Shown here: positions 43,205 through 53,015 of the stretch, piece after piece
How positions within the stretch are numbered: the first letter of the stretch is position 1
Layout: each line of letters begins with the position of its first letter
NCBI RefSeq assembly: GCF_007846095.1
Contig: NZ_VOEI01000004.1
Coordinates: 1 to 64,000, forward strand
Direction of reading: 5' to 3'
From: Mucilaginibacter achroorhodeus
Lineage (GTDB): Bacteria > Bacteroidota > Bacteroidia > Sphingobacteriales > Sphingobacteriaceae
Length of the DNA: 64,000 bases
The notes under the pieces: generated by a model
What the model was told of the DNA's origin: nothing
The model's input: the letters and a program-made list of their open reading frames with translations, nothing else
Database searches by the model: none
Position numbers and translations under genes: made by a program

Positions 43205-43320
43205 TATGTAATCTGATCAGAATTTACTGGATTTTAGAATTTTCAGAATAAGAACTGGACTCTCAGATTAAAGAATAATGTATATTCTGTTCATTCCCTA
43301 ATTCTGTACATTCTGATTCT
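43205..43320. repeat. AGAATT-word inverted element
   Basis: CAGAATTTA, CTGGATTTT, AGAATTTT, CAGAATAAG (8-9 nt words) face ATTCTGTTC, ATTCCCTA, ATTCTGTAC, ATTCTG across about 35 bp. It overlaps the 3' end of the membrane-protein gene at 43298 and lies upstream of the his promoter. Related to 14778-14853. Confidence 0.7.
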
Positions 43321-44833
43321 GACCATCATACTCATAAATCCCACCCTCATCACCAAAATCCTTTATCGTTTTTAGCTTGATGCGTGATTGAATATCCGTT
43401 AGATTAATAATCTCCGAATGCTCGAGATTTTTAAACCAGATGAGGTAGAAACGCTTTGTCTTGAAGAATTTTTCTACATCCTTGGGGAAAAACTTATGCG
43501 GAACCAGGTATGATGACAGCCCCGAGAAAAAGTAAACCGCTTCATGGGCATCTGAATAGATCACTACATTAGACTTAAAGATGCTTTTATCCATCGTCTT
43601 CAGGTACCGGGCAAATTTCGATTCTTTCCAGTCATTATCCGTATAACCTGGGTTGCCGTATTCATCTGCTATCTGGTCTTTGTAACGCAGATGGTCTATC
43701 ATAAATATCTTGGTGATATAGCCCAGCATTAACCCTATAAAAACTACTGCCACAGCCGTGCGCAATTTTGGATTTCTCAATCTTTTTAAAAAAAGAAGCC
43801 CCCAACTGGTGTAGCCCCACAAGGCGGGGATATACATGGGCGATAACAGGCGAGGGTTGATACGCTCGTACCGTGAAAATGTAGACGAGAGCACGATGAA
43901 TGAGCCGTAAACCAAAGCAAAGGTGATAGCAAGATTTTCGTAACTATTTAACTTGCGGCGATAAAAATTAAAGGCCAGTGCTGCAATAAACCCTATTAAA
44001 ATGACGATAGCAAGCGTGGTAGCCAGGAAATACATATTGGGAGTAAAACCCAACCACTCACAAAATACAGTACCAAAGTAATACAGGTTTTTAATAAAAG
44101 GCGTAATAGATGGTTCGCGCGGACCGGTAACAGTGCCGGTATGCAAGGCATTGAACCACAGATTGCCTACGAGTAATGAAATGGATATGAACCCGAATAT
44201 GAGTATATGCCCTATCTTTTTGCGGATTGGCAACGTACGATCAAGCAGGAGTATTAAACCGCCGGTACCAACAATGGTAATGGCGGCGTAGCGTGTTATG
44301 CACGCAATTGCTGCGATCAGCGCCGCAAAAATTAACCATTTGCCGGCGTGGTTAAGCAGGTATTGCTTAAAGACGATCATGAATAACAGCACCTCTAAGA
44401 TAAATAGCGTCTCTGACCATAAATAGGTGTAAACCTGCAACAATCCTGGATTTAAAATAATGGCTGCTAATACCAGCCATTTATAAATGCGTGAGGTTGG
44501 CACAAACCGCGACATGATATACCCGCTACAATAAATTAGCGCAGCGTACATCAGCGCATCCAGCCACCAGCCAAAAACGGTTGGGTCCAATCGGGTTATG
44601 AAACTGACTATACCTAAATAGGTAGGGTAAAAAACCGGGAAGTCTACAATAGGGGCATGGTTAAACGTATGCAAATTACCATGGGCCACAAAATTGCGCG
44701 CCGCACTGGTGTACATGATAGAATCGGGCGAAATGCCCACACCATTATAACTGCAAAACAGGTAGATAGCAAAAAATGCTATCGCTGAAAACACCAGCGT
44801 ATCGTAGTTTTTTAATTTATCGGTAAATGTCAT
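43298..44833 (-). CDS. Polytopic membrane protein, glycosyltransferase-like
   Basis: The protein has 511 residues from the ATG at 44833 (a TTG one codon earlier is unlikely). About eleven hydrophobic helices run from residue 12 to about 385, with an acidic first loop (GISPDSIMYTSAARNF, about 34-49) like that of GT-C enzymes. A soluble tail (about 390-511) follows. It may transfer sugars from lipid-linked donors, but no family signature is certain. Its last codons are within a repeat element, and DGQNQNVQN looks repeat-derived. gmhB lies 53 bp upstream on the same strand. Confidence 0.65.
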   Translation of the reverse strand: MTFTDKLKNYDTLVFSAIAFFAIYLFCSYNGVGISPDSIMYTSAARNFVAHGNLHTFNHAPIVDFPVFYPTYLGIVSFITRLDPTVFGWWLDALMYAALIYCSGYIMSRFVPTSRIYKWLVLAAIILNPGLLQVYTYLWSETLFILEVLLFMIVFKQYLLNHAGKWLIFAALIAAIACITRYAAITIVGTGGLILLLDRTLPIRKKIGHILIFGFISISLLVGNLWFNALHTGTVTGPREPSITPFIKNLYYFGTVFCEWLGFTPNMYFLATTLAIVILIGFIAALAFNFYRRKLNSYENLAITFALVYGSFIVLSSTFSRYERINPRLLSPMYIPALWGYTSWGLLFLKRLRNPKLRTAVAVVFIGLMLGYITKIFMIDHLRYKDQIADEYGNPGYTDNDWKESKFARYLKTMDKSIFKSNVVIYSDAHEAVYFFSGLSSYLVPHKFFPKDVEKFFKTKRFYLIWFKNLEHSEIINLTDIQSRIKLKTIKDFGDEGGIYEYDGQNQNVQN

Positions 44834-44886
44834 CAATGTTTAGATGCCTTAAAAAGGATCGACACTCTAAAATGTTTTAAATGTGC

Positions 44887-45378
44887 CTAATCTATCATAC
44901 CCAAAACCGTACTTATTGGCTGGTCGCTATCAATCAAAATACCTTTAACACCAGCGGCTTCACCTGCTTCAACATCGCGCTCGCGGTCGCCTATAAAGTA
45001 TGATCTTGAAGGGTCGATGTTATATTTTGCTATGCCTTGCAACAACAAGCCTGGTTTTGGTTTGCGGCAGTCGCAATCGCCGGTAAAGTTGGGGTGGTGG
45101 GGGCAATAGAAAAAGTCTGTCAGTTCCACGCCGTGCTCCTGGTAAACCTGTTTCAAGTGATTATGCATTTTTGCCAGCTCATCCTCACTGTACCAACCTT
45201 TGGCAATGCCACCCTGGTTGGTTGCTACCAAAAGCATGTATCCACGGTCTTGCAATTCCTTTAGAGCACTGAAATTATCCAGTACATGGAAGTCTTCAAA
45301 CTTGCAAACATAATCGCCCATTTCTTTGTTCAGCACGCCATCTCTATCTAAAAAAACAGCCTTTTTTTTCTCACTCAT
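44887..45378 (-). CDS. gmhB: D,D-heptose 1,7-bisphosphate phosphatase
   Basis: A HAD phosphatase of 163 residues in ADP-heptose synthesis for LPS. The nucleophile motif is FLDRDGVLNKE (about 9-19), then ATNQGGIAKG (about 52-61). The zinc-binding loop CPHHPNFTGDCDCRKPKPG (about 92-110) distinguishes GmhB from HisB-N, and YFIGDRERDV gives the acidic motif. Length is normal. A T-rich stretch precedes the start. Upstream of the membrane glycosyltransferase-like gene, which suits envelope-glycan work. Confidence 0.9.
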   Translation of the reverse strand: MSEKKKAVFLDRDGVLNKEMGDYVCKFEDFHVLDNFSALKELQDRGYMLLVATNQGGIAKGWYSEDELAKMHNHLKQVYQEHGVELTDFFYCPHHPNFTGDCDCRKPKPGLLLQGIAKYNIDPSRSYFIGDRERDVEAGEAAGVKGILIDSDQPISTVLGMID

Positions 45379-45629
45379 ATATAAGGTATAAACGTTGTTT
45401 TTAACACTTCCTGCACACGCATAAAATTTACTATGTGTGCATATTATTTAAGTGGCCAAAATTATGATTTTGTTATCAAAAGTATATTATAATTGTCGAC
45501 TTTATAAATTTCTTTCATTAAAAAGGCGCTGTTTTAGATATTTTTAAAAAATAATTGATATTATTATGAAAAAATGATAATTTTCGTAATTTCGTTATTA
45601 CCACTGATTATAAACGATAGGTAAAAGGT
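45379..45629. other. gmhB-gltB divergent spacer
   Basis: This AT-rich gap holds an inverted pair TGCACAC (45412-45418) and GTGTGCA (45435-45441), 16 bp apart, which could be an operator for gltB or gmhB. I see no exact TAnnTTTG box and no leader peptide. Confidence 0.35.
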
Positions 45630-48600
45630 ATGGATCAAAGTGAATGCAACCAGCAGGGTTTGTATAGGCCCGAATTTGAACACGACTCTTGTGGAACAGG
45701 TTTTATAACCCATATAAACGGACATAAATCGCACGCTATTGTAAGTGATGCATTAACCATGTTAGAGAACATGGAACACCGCGGTGCTTGTGGCTGCGAC
45801 CCTGAAAGCGGTGACGGCGCCGGTATTCTCATCCAGCTTCCGCATGAGTTTTTGATGGAAGAATGTTCTGACCTGGAGATAAGTTTACCTGAGCCGGGCG
45901 AATATGGTGTAGGTATGATGTTCCTGCCAAAAGAGCCTTCTTTAAAAAAGGCTTGCCGTAAAATTATTTCGGCTGCTACGGAAAAGCTTGGATTTGAAAC
46001 GCTCGGTTTCCGTAAGCTTAATGTTGATTCTTCCGTGATTGGCGAAACCGCACGCCAGGCCGAGCCTGATTGCGAACAGATCTTTGTTGCCCGCCCTCGA
46101 GGTATCTTTAATGCCGATGATTTTGAACGCAAACTTTACGTACTGCGTCGCTATATTAATAAAACCGTTTTAGAAACGGTTCCTGCCGCAGGCGAACATT
46201 TCTATTTTACATCGTTCTCCTGCAAAACCATCATTTACAAAGGCCAGGTAACCACTTACCAGTTGCGTAAATATTTCACAGATCTTGCAGACGCGCGGGT
46301 AACATCAGGCTTAGCTTTGATCCACTCACGTTTCTCAACAAATACATTCCCATCATGGAAACTGGCGCAACCGTTCCGCTTAATTGCACATAACGGCGAG
46401 ATTAATACGCTTACCGGTAACCTTAACTGGTTCTACTCGGGCGTAAAATCATTCGCATCAGCCTATTTCACTAACGAGGAAATGGAGATGTTGCTGCCGG
46501 TTATCGACAACAATCAAAGCGACTCTGCATGTTTAGATAATATCATTGAGGTATTGCTGCACACCGGCCGATCATTACCGCACGTAATGATGATGCTTAT
46601 CCCCGAAGCATGGGATGGTAACGAGCAAATGGATCCGGTTAAAAAGGCATTCTATGAATATCATGCAACCTTAATGGAGCCATGGGATGGCCCTGCCGCC
46701 ATTAGCTTTACCGATGGTAAAAAAGTAGGTGCCGTGCTTGACCGTAATGGTCTTCGTCCGCTGCGTTTTGTGATCACCAGCGATAACCGCGTAATTGCTG
46801 CATCTGAAGCCGGTACACTTAAGTTAGACGAGAGCACTGTTGTACGCAAAGGCCGTTTGCAACCAGGTAAAATGTTACTGATCGATACCGAGCAAGGTAA
46901 GATCATAACTGACGAAGAAATTAAAAAAGAAATAACCAGCCAGCAACCTTATGGTAATTGGTTAGATAATTATAAGATCCGTTTAGGCGATCTGCCCGAG
47001 CCACGCGTATCATTCGCGAGCTTAACCTCTGATTCTGTTTATCGTTACCAGCAGGTATTTGGTTACAGCAGAGAGGATATCGATACCATCATTAAGCCAA
47101 TGGCTTTAGATGGTAAAGAGCCAATAGGATCAATGGGTACCGATGTGCCTTTGGCCATATTGTCTGATAAGCCGCAGCATCTTTCAAGCTACTTTAAGCA
47201 GTTTTTTGCGCAGGTAACTAACCCGCCTATCGACCCTATCCGTGAGCGTTTGGTAATGAGTTTAGCTACCTTCATCGGTAATAACGGTAATTTATTGGAT
47301 GAGGATAAAATGCATTGCCATTGCGTAGTGCTTAACCATCCGATACTAAAGAATCACCAGTTAGAAAAGCTGCGTTCGATAGATACCGGTTTGTTCCACG
47401 CTAAAACGCTGCAAACTTATTACAACGCCGATGGTAACCCCGGCTCAATGGAGAAAGGTATAGCAAGACTTTGCCGCTATGCCGAAGATGCAGTTGATGA
47501 TGGCTTTGAGGTATTGATACTAAGCGACCGGGCTATCGACTCTGAACACGCACCAATACCGATGTTGCTTGCGGTTTCTGCCGTACATCACCACTTGATA
47601 AAGAAAGGCCGCCGCGGCGCCGTAGGTATTGTTGCCGAAACCGGCGACATTTGGGAAGTACACCATTTTGCTACCTTATTAGCATTTGGCGCTACAGCCA
47701 TTAACCCATACCTGGCGCTTTCCACTATCGAGACCTTAAAGAATGAGGGCAAATTAGATACCAGCTTAGACCTTAAATCGCTGTACAAAAACTATGTAAA
47801 ATCGGTTAATGATGGCTTGTTAAAGATATTTTCAAAAATGGGTATCTCTACGTTGCAGTCATACCATGGGTCGCAGGTTTTTGAAATATTGGGTATCAAC
47901 AAAGAAGTTGTTGACCGTTACTTTACCGGTGCTGTTACCCGTATTGAAGGTTTGGGGCTGGATGAGATCGCTAAAGAATCACTCTGCAAACACAAGACCG
48001 GTTTTAACGCGCCTAAAACAGAAACACATTTATTGCCTGAGGGTGGTATTTATCAGTGGAAGCGCCGCGGCGAGGCCCACTTGTTTAACCCAACAACGGT
48101 ACACTTGCTGCAGCACGCTACCCGCAGTAACAGCTATCAGGTTTACAAAAACTATGCGGCTGCCGTTAATGAGCAAACAGAAAAACATTACACTATTCGC
48201 GGCTTGCTGGATTTTGCACACCACCGCGAATCGATAAGCCTGGATGAGGTTGAACCGGCAGAAAGCATCATGAAGCGTTTTGCTACCGGTGCCATGTCAT
48301 TCGGCTCTATCTCGCACGAAGCACACAGCACTATGGCTATTGCCATGAACCGTATAGGTGGTAAAAGTAATACCGGCGAGGGCGGCGAGGACGAAATACG
48401 TTACGACAAACTGCCAAACGGCGACTCAATGCGCTCTGCCATCAAGCAGATTGCTTCAGCACGCTTTGGTGTTACCTCGCATTACTTAACCAATGCGGAT
48501 GAGTTACAGATAAAAATGGCGCAAGGTGCAAAACCGGGCGAAGGCGGCCAGCTGCCGGGCCATAAGGTTGATGAATGGATCGCTAAAACCCGCCACTCTA

Positions 48601-50153
48601 CGCCGGGTGTAGGTTTGATCTCTCCGCCGCCGCACCACGATATTTATTCTATCGAGGATTTAGCACAGCTGATCTTCGACTTGAAAAACGCTAACCGCGA
48701 GGCGCGTATCAACGTTAAGCTGGTTTCAAAAGCCGGCGTAGGTACCATTGCAGCCGGGGTGGCCAAAGCCCACGCCGATGTAATTTTAGTTGCCGGTTAC
48801 GATGGTGGTACCGGTGCATCGCCAATAAGCTCGATTAAACACGCAGGCTTACCATGGGAACTTGGTTTAGCCGAAGCACACCAAACACTGGTACGTAACA
48901 AACTGCGCAGCCGTGTGGTACTGCAGACTGATGGTCAGTTAAAGACCGGCCGAGACCTTGCAATTGCAACCCTCATGGGTGCCGAGGAGTGGGGCGTAGC
49001 TACAGCTGCCCTTGTTGCCGGTGGATGTATCATGATGCGTAAATGTCACTTAAATACCTGCCCTGTAGGTGTGGCCACGCAAGACCCTGAACTGCGAAAA
49101 CTATTCAGCGGTAGCCCTGATCACGTTGTGAACTTATTCCGCTTTATGGCTGAGGAGTTACGCGAGATAATGGCCGAACTTGGTTTCCGTACCATTAATG
49201 AAATGGTGGGCCGTGTGCAGTTCTTAAAAGTTAGAGATAACATTCAAAGCTGGAAAGCAAAAACTGTTAACTTGTCGGCTATCCTGCATCCTGTTAATAC
49301 CGCTAAAGGCAGCACACTTTATAATAGCGAAAAACAAGATCATGGCATGGATGCCATTCTCGACTGGCAACTGCTTGAGCATGCAAAACCTGCCCTGGCA
49401 GATAAAACGCCGGTGTTCGGCACTTTCGATGTGAAAAACGTTGATCGTACAATCGGTACGCTGTTATCTAACGAGATTTCAAAAGTATACGGCTCTGTCG
49501 GATTACCTGATAATACTATAAATTTCAAATTCAAAGGCTCGGCAGGTCAAAGCTTCGGTGCATTCAATACAAAAGGTGTTTCTTTTGAACTGGAAGGTGA
49601 AGCGAATGACTATGTAGGTAAAGGCCTTTCTGGTGCGCAATTAGCTATCTATCCGGATGCTACAGCTAAGTTTACACCTGAGGAGAACATCATTATAGGT
49701 AACGTAGCGCTTTACGGTGCTACCAGCGGTGAGCTTTATGTCCGTGGTATGGCAGGTGAGCGTTTCGCGGTGCGTAACTCTGGTGCTACAACAGTAGTTG
49801 AAGGTATTGGCGACCATGGTTGCGAGTACATGACCGGTGGCCGTGCACTTATCCTTGGCGAAACAGGCCGCAACTTTGCTGCTGGTATGAGCGGTGGTTT
49901 AGCATTTGTCTACAATCCTAACGGAACATTTGCTGCCAACTGTAATACCGAAATGGTTGACCTTGATCCGCTATCGGTTAAAGATGAAGAGCAAATTAAA
50001 GCTCTACTTAAAAAGCATATCAACCTTACAGGTAGTAAAGTGGCGCAGGACATCCTTAAGAACTGGGATAAAGCATCATCGCAGTTTGTGAAAGTATTCC
50101 CTAAAGAGTACAAAAAAGTGTTAGAAAAATTAGAGTATCAAACCGTAAGCTAA
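45630..50153 (+). CDS. gltB: Glutamate synthase large subunit (NADPH-GOGAT alpha)
   Basis: The protein has 1507 residues. C21 in EHDSCGTGF is the glutamine-amidotransferase nucleophile exposed after propeptide removal (about 20 residues). Domains in order are class-II GATase (about 21-430), a central domain, the FMN-binding synthase barrel (about 840-1220) with AKPGEGGQLPG and VAGYDGGTGASP, the 3Fe-4S ligands in CIMMRKCHLNTCPVG (about 1131-1145), and the C-terminal beta-helix GXGXG domain. Makes two glutamates from glutamine and 2-oxoglutarate. Followed by gltD after 8 bp. Confidence 0.97.
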   Translation: MDQSECNQQGLYRPEFEHDSCGTGFITHINGHKSHAIVSDALTMLENMEHRGACGCDPESGDGAGILIQLPHEFLMEECSDLEISLPEPGEYGVGMMFLPKEPSLKKACRKIISAATEKLGFETLGFRKLNVDSSVIGETARQAEPDCEQIFVARPRGIFNADDFERKLYVLRRYINKTVLETVPAAGEHFYFTSFSCKTIIYKGQVTTYQLRKYFTDLADARVTSGLALIHSRFSTNTFPSWKLAQPFRLIAHNGEINTLTGNLNWFYSGVKSFASAYFTNEEMEMLLPVIDNNQSDSACLDNIIEVLLHTGRSLPHVMMMLIPEAWDGNEQMDPVKKAFYEYHATLMEPWDGPAAISFTDGKKVGAVLDRNGLRPLRFVITSDNRVIAASEAGTLKLDESTVVRKGRLQPGKMLLIDTEQGKIITDEEIKKEITSQQPYGNWLDNYKIRLGDLPEPRVSFASLTSDSVYRYQQVFGYSREDIDTIIKPMALDGKEPIGSMGTDVPLAILSDKPQHLSSYFKQFFAQVTNPPIDPIRERLVMSLATFIGNNGNLLDEDKMHCHCVVLNHPILKNHQLEKLRSIDTGLFHAKTLQTYYNADGNPGSMEKGIARLCRYAEDAVDDGFEVLILSDRAIDSEHAPIPMLLAVSAVHHHLIKKGRRGAVGIVAETGDIWEVHHFATLLAFGATAINPYLALSTIETLKNEGKLDTSLDLKSLYKNYVKSVNDGLLKIFSKMGISTLQSYHGSQVFEILGINKEVVDRYFTGAVTRIEGLGLDEIAKESLCKHKTGFNAPKTETHLLPEGGIYQWKRRGEAHLFNPTTVHLLQHATRSNSYQVYKNYAAAVNEQTEKHYTIRGLLDFAHHRESISLDEVEPAESIMKRFATGAMSFGSISHEAHSTMAIAMNRIGGKSNTGEGGEDEIRYDKLPNGDSMRSAIKQIASARFGVTSHYLTNADELQIKMAQGAKPGEGGQLPGHKVDEWIAKTRHSTPGVGLISPPPHHDIYSIEDLAQLIFDLKNANREARINVKLVSKAGVGTIAAGVAKAHADVILVAGYDGGTGASPISSIKHAGLPWELGLAEAHQTLVRNKLRSRVVLQTDGQLKTGRDLAIATLMGAEEWGVATAALVAGGCIMMRKCHLNTCPVGVATQDPELRKLFSGSPDHVVNLFRFMAEELREIMAELGFRTINEMVGRVQFLKVRDNIQSWKAKTVNLSAILHPVNTAKGSTLYNSEKQDHGMDAILDWQLLEHAKPALADKTPVFGTFDVKNVDRTIGTLLSNEISKVYGSVGLPDNTINFKFKGSAGQSFGAFNTKGVSFELEGEANDYVGKGLSGAQLAIYPDATAKFTPEENIIIGNVALYGATSGELYVRGMAGERFAVRNSGATTVVEGIGDHGCEYMTGGRALILGETGRNFAAGMSGGLAFVYNPNGTFAANCNTEMVDLDPLSVKDEEQIKALLKKHINLTGSKVAQDILKNWDKASSQFVKVFPKEYKKVLEKLEYQTVS

Positions 50154-50161
50154 ATTATATA

Positions 50162-51652
50162 ATGGGAAAAGTTACAGGATTTCAGGAATATGGCAGGGAA
50201 CTCCCGCAAAAAACGCCTGTTGCCGAAAGGGTAAAAAATTATAATGAGTTTGTTGGTTTGTATTCTGATGAAAAACTTAACCAGCAATCGGCGCGATGCA
50301 TGAATTGTGGTATACCGTTCTGTCACAGCGGTTGTCCGCTGGGCAATGTTATACCTGAGTTTAATGATGCGGTTTACCGCAAGAGCTGGGAAGAAGCATA
50401 CCAGATATTATCATCAACAAATAACTTTCCTGAGTTTACCGGCCGTATATGCCCTGCACCGTGCGAGTCTGCCTGTGTATTAGGCATCAACAAACCTGCC
50501 GTGGCTATCGAGGAAATTGAAAAACATATCATAGAGATAGCTTACTCAAAAAATCTGGTAAAACCGGTTGCACCACTCATTAAAACAGGCAAAACTGTTG
50601 CGGTTGTAGGTTCTGGTCCGGCGGGATTGGCTGCTGCTGCGCAATTGAGCAAGGCAGGCCACACTGTTACCGTTTATGAACGTGATGACCGTCCGGGAGG
50701 TTTGCTGCGCTACGGTATCCCTGATTTTAAACTGGAGAAATGGGTGATAGACCGTCGTATCCAGATCATGGAAGAGGATGGCATTGAGTTTAAATGTAAT
50801 GTTGAAGTGGGTAAAGATATTGCTGCAGATGAGATAGCGCGCAATTACGATGCAGTGGTTTTGGCCGGTGGTTCAACTATCCCACGTAACCTGCCTATCC
50901 CGGGCCGCGAACTAAAAGGTGTCCATTTTGCGATGGATTTTCTGAAGCAACAGAATAAACGCGTGAGCAGCATTGACGTTACTGCCGAAGATATTTTTGC
51001 TACTGATAAAGATGTAGTGGTAATTGGTGGTGGTGATACGGGCAGCGACTGTGTGGGTACATCAAACCGCCAGGGTGCACGCTCTGTAAAGCAATTTGAG
51101 GTAATGGTACAGCCGCCAAAAGAGCGTACGGCACACATGCCATGGCCTACCTATCCGATGGTATTAAAGACCACCAGCTCGCACGAGGAAGGCGCAGAGC
51201 GTTTTTGGGGTGTTAATACCAAAGAGTTTATTGGCGACGAGAACGGCGAGTTAAAAGCGCTTAAAGTGAGCGATGTAAGCTGGGAGATAGATGTGATGGG
51301 CCGCCCGATAAAATTTGCCGAAGTAGAAGGCAGCGAGAGAGAAATACCTTGTCAGCGTGTATTCCTGGCAATGGGATTTGTTAACCCGCAGTTTGATGGT
51401 GCTTTGGAGCAATTAGGCGTTGAGCTTGATGAGCGCAAAAACGTTAAAGCCCGCGAAGGTATTTACCGTACCAATGTAAGTAAAGTATTTGCAGCAGGCG
51501 ACATGCGCCGCGGACAGTCACTGGTAGTATGGGCCATATCAGAAGGCCGCGAAGCTGCCCGTAAAGTAGACGAGTTTTTAATGGGACACTCAAATCTGGA
51601 AAGTAAAGATGCAGTGAACCAGTTTGACCAGGTGTTTTATCAGCAGGTATAA
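50162..51652 (+). CDS. gltD: Glutamate synthase small subunit
   Basis: An NADPH-oxidising flavoprotein of 496 residues that feeds electrons to GltB. The N-terminal domain carries two 4Fe-4S motifs (CMNCGIPFCHSGCPLGN, about 42-58, and CPAPCESACVLG, about 99-110). The FAD fold is VVGSGPAGLAAA (about 148-159) and the NADPH fold VIGGGDTGSDC (about 285-295). The C-terminus has FAAGDMRRGQSLVVWAI, closing the FAD site. Complete. Terminator 44 bp downstream. Confidence 0.97.
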   Translation: MGKVTGFQEYGRELPQKTPVAERVKNYNEFVGLYSDEKLNQQSARCMNCGIPFCHSGCPLGNVIPEFNDAVYRKSWEEAYQILSSTNNFPEFTGRICPAPCESACVLGINKPAVAIEEIEKHIIEIAYSKNLVKPVAPLIKTGKTVAVVGSGPAGLAAAAQLSKAGHTVTVYERDDRPGGLLRYGIPDFKLEKWVIDRRIQIMEEDGIEFKCNVEVGKDIAADEIARNYDAVVLAGGSTIPRNLPIPGRELKGVHFAMDFLKQQNKRVSSIDVTAEDIFATDKDVVVIGGGDTGSDCVGTSNRQGARSVKQFEVMVQPPKERTAHMPWPTYPMVLKTTSSHEEGAERFWGVNTKEFIGDENGELKALKVSDVSWEIDVMGRPIKFAEVEGSEREIPCQRVFLAMGFVNPQFDGALEQLGVELDERKNVKAREGIYRTNVSKVFAAGDMRRGQSLVVWAISEGREAARKVDEFLMGHSNLESKDAVNQFDQVFYQQV

Positions 51653-51695
51653 CCTGCACTTAGGTTGCCAGTAATAGTTAACCGTTTATAAACCC

Positions 51696-51727
51696 AAACC
51701 CTTGCCGGTAAAATGGCAAGGGTTTTT
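51696..51727 (+). terminator. Terminator of gltBD
   Basis: AAACCCTTGCC and GGCAAGGGTTT form an 11-bp stem with an 8-nt loop and T-run. Confidence 0.92.
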
Positions 51728-51780
51728 TGTTGGGAAACTTTGTAGGATTGTAGAAGTATACCAGCGGTAAAGTATCAAAA

Positions 51781-51811
51781 AAAGCCCTTATCATTTAACG
51801 ATAAGGGCTTT
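51781..51811 (-). terminator. Terminator of acyl-CoA dehydrogenase gene
   Basis: AAAGCCCTTATC and GATAAGGGCTTT form a perfect 12-bp stem with a 7-nt loop. On the minus strand a TTTTTTGATAC run follows. It is convergent with the gltBD terminator. Confidence 0.88.
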
Positions 51812-51836
51812 AAACTTATAAATGCAAATGCAAAAA

Positions 51837-52988
51837 TTACTCTTCCAACAGCAATCTCGAAATAACCACTTTCTGAATCTCAGATGTGCCTTCACCGATG
51901 GTACAAAGCTTGGCATCGCGGTAAAATTTCTCGGCGGGGTAATCTTTGGTATAGCCGTAGCCGCCATGGATCTGTACGCCTTCGTTGGCTACCTCTACAC
52001 AAATTTCTGATGCATAGTATTTGGCCATTGCAGCTATCTTTGTGCATTTTTCACCATTGTCTTTCAAGTGCCCTGCCTTACGGATCAATAGCTCGGCAGC
52101 CTCAATTTTGGTTGCCATATCTGCCAGTTTAAACGCAATAGCCTGGAACTGTGAAATAGGTTTACCAAATTGTTCGCGCTCTTTTGAGTAGGCAACAGCA
52201 GCTTTGTAAGCGCCATGTGCAATTCCTAATGATAATGCTGCGATAGAGATGCGACCACCATCCAACACTTTCAACGATTGGATAAAGCCATCACCAACCT
52301 CGCCCAAAACATTAGCATCGGGCACACGGCAGTTATCAAAGAAAAGGCAAGCCGTTTCAGATGCGCGCATACCCATCTTGTTTTCTTTTTTACCTGCAGT
52401 GAATCCAGGCGTGCCTTTTTCTACTACAAAGGCCGTCATGCCGTGCGAGTCGCCCTTTTCTCCTGTGCGGACGATGACAACGGCAACGTCACCGCTAATG
52501 GCATGGGTAATGAAATTTTTAGAACCGTTAAGTACCCAGTAGTCTCCATCTTTTACGGCGGTGGTGCTCATGCCGCCCGCATCAGAGCCTGTGCCGGTTT
52601 CGGTCAATCCCCAGGCACCCAGCCATTGGCCGGTCGCAAGTTTTGGCAAATATTTGCTTTTCTGCTCTTCGTTACCAAACATTAAAATATGGTTAGTACA
52701 AAGCGAGTTATGCGCCGCCACAGACAGGCCTATTGACCCGCAAACCTGCGAGATCTCGTCAATAACGGTAATGTATGTTTGGTAATCTAAACCGCTGCCG
52801 CCGTATTGCTCGGGCACTAAAACGCCCATAAAGCCGTACTCGCCTAATTGTTTAAAAAGATCAGCAGGGAAATATTGGCGCTCGTCCCAATCCATTATAT
52901 GGGGGCGGATGTATTGCTCCGCAAATTCGCGCGCGCTTTGTTTTATCATAGCCAACTGCTCGTCAGCTGTAGTGTCATGTACGTTCAT
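51837..52988 (-). CDS. Acyl-CoA dehydrogenase
   Basis: An FAD enzyme of 383 residues. [15 protein letters not shown] (about 129-143) binds FAD, and the catalytic Glu is in [10 protein letters not shown] near the C-terminus (about 368). [15 protein letters not shown] and [13 protein letters not shown] are family signatures. The position of the catalytic Glu at the C-terminal loop fits short- or medium-chain types. Next to a methylcrotonyl-type carboxyltransferase gene, the likely substrate is isovaleryl- or another branched acyl-CoA, by context. It lies 27 bp after that gene on the same strand. Confidence 0.85.
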   Translation of the reverse strand: MNVHDTTADEQLAMIKQSAREFAEQYIRPHIMDWDERQYFPADLFKQLGEYGFMGVLVPEQYGGSGLDYQTYITVIDEISQVCGSIGLSVAAHNSLCTNHILMFGNEEQKSKYLPKLATGQWLGAWGLTETGTGSDAGGMSTTAVKDGDYWVLNGSKNFITHAISGDVAVVIVRTGEKGDSHGMTAFVVEKGTPGFTAGKKENKMGMRASETACLFFDNCRVPDANVLGEVGDGFIQSLKVLDGGRISIAALSLGIAHGAYKAAVAYSKEREQFGKPISQFQAIAFKLADMATKIEAAELLIRKAGHLKDNGEKCTKIAAMAKYYASEICVEVANEGVQIHGGYGYTKDYPAEKFYRDAKLCTIGEGTSEIQKVVISRLLLEE

Positions 52989-53015
52989 AATTTGGTTTAT
53001 AATTGGTCAGTAAAA

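Noticed and set aside
42985..43251. 88-codon open frame on the + strand over the his leader.
   Set aside because: It overlaps the his promoter and leader on the other strand, and the sequence looks like AT-rich noise.
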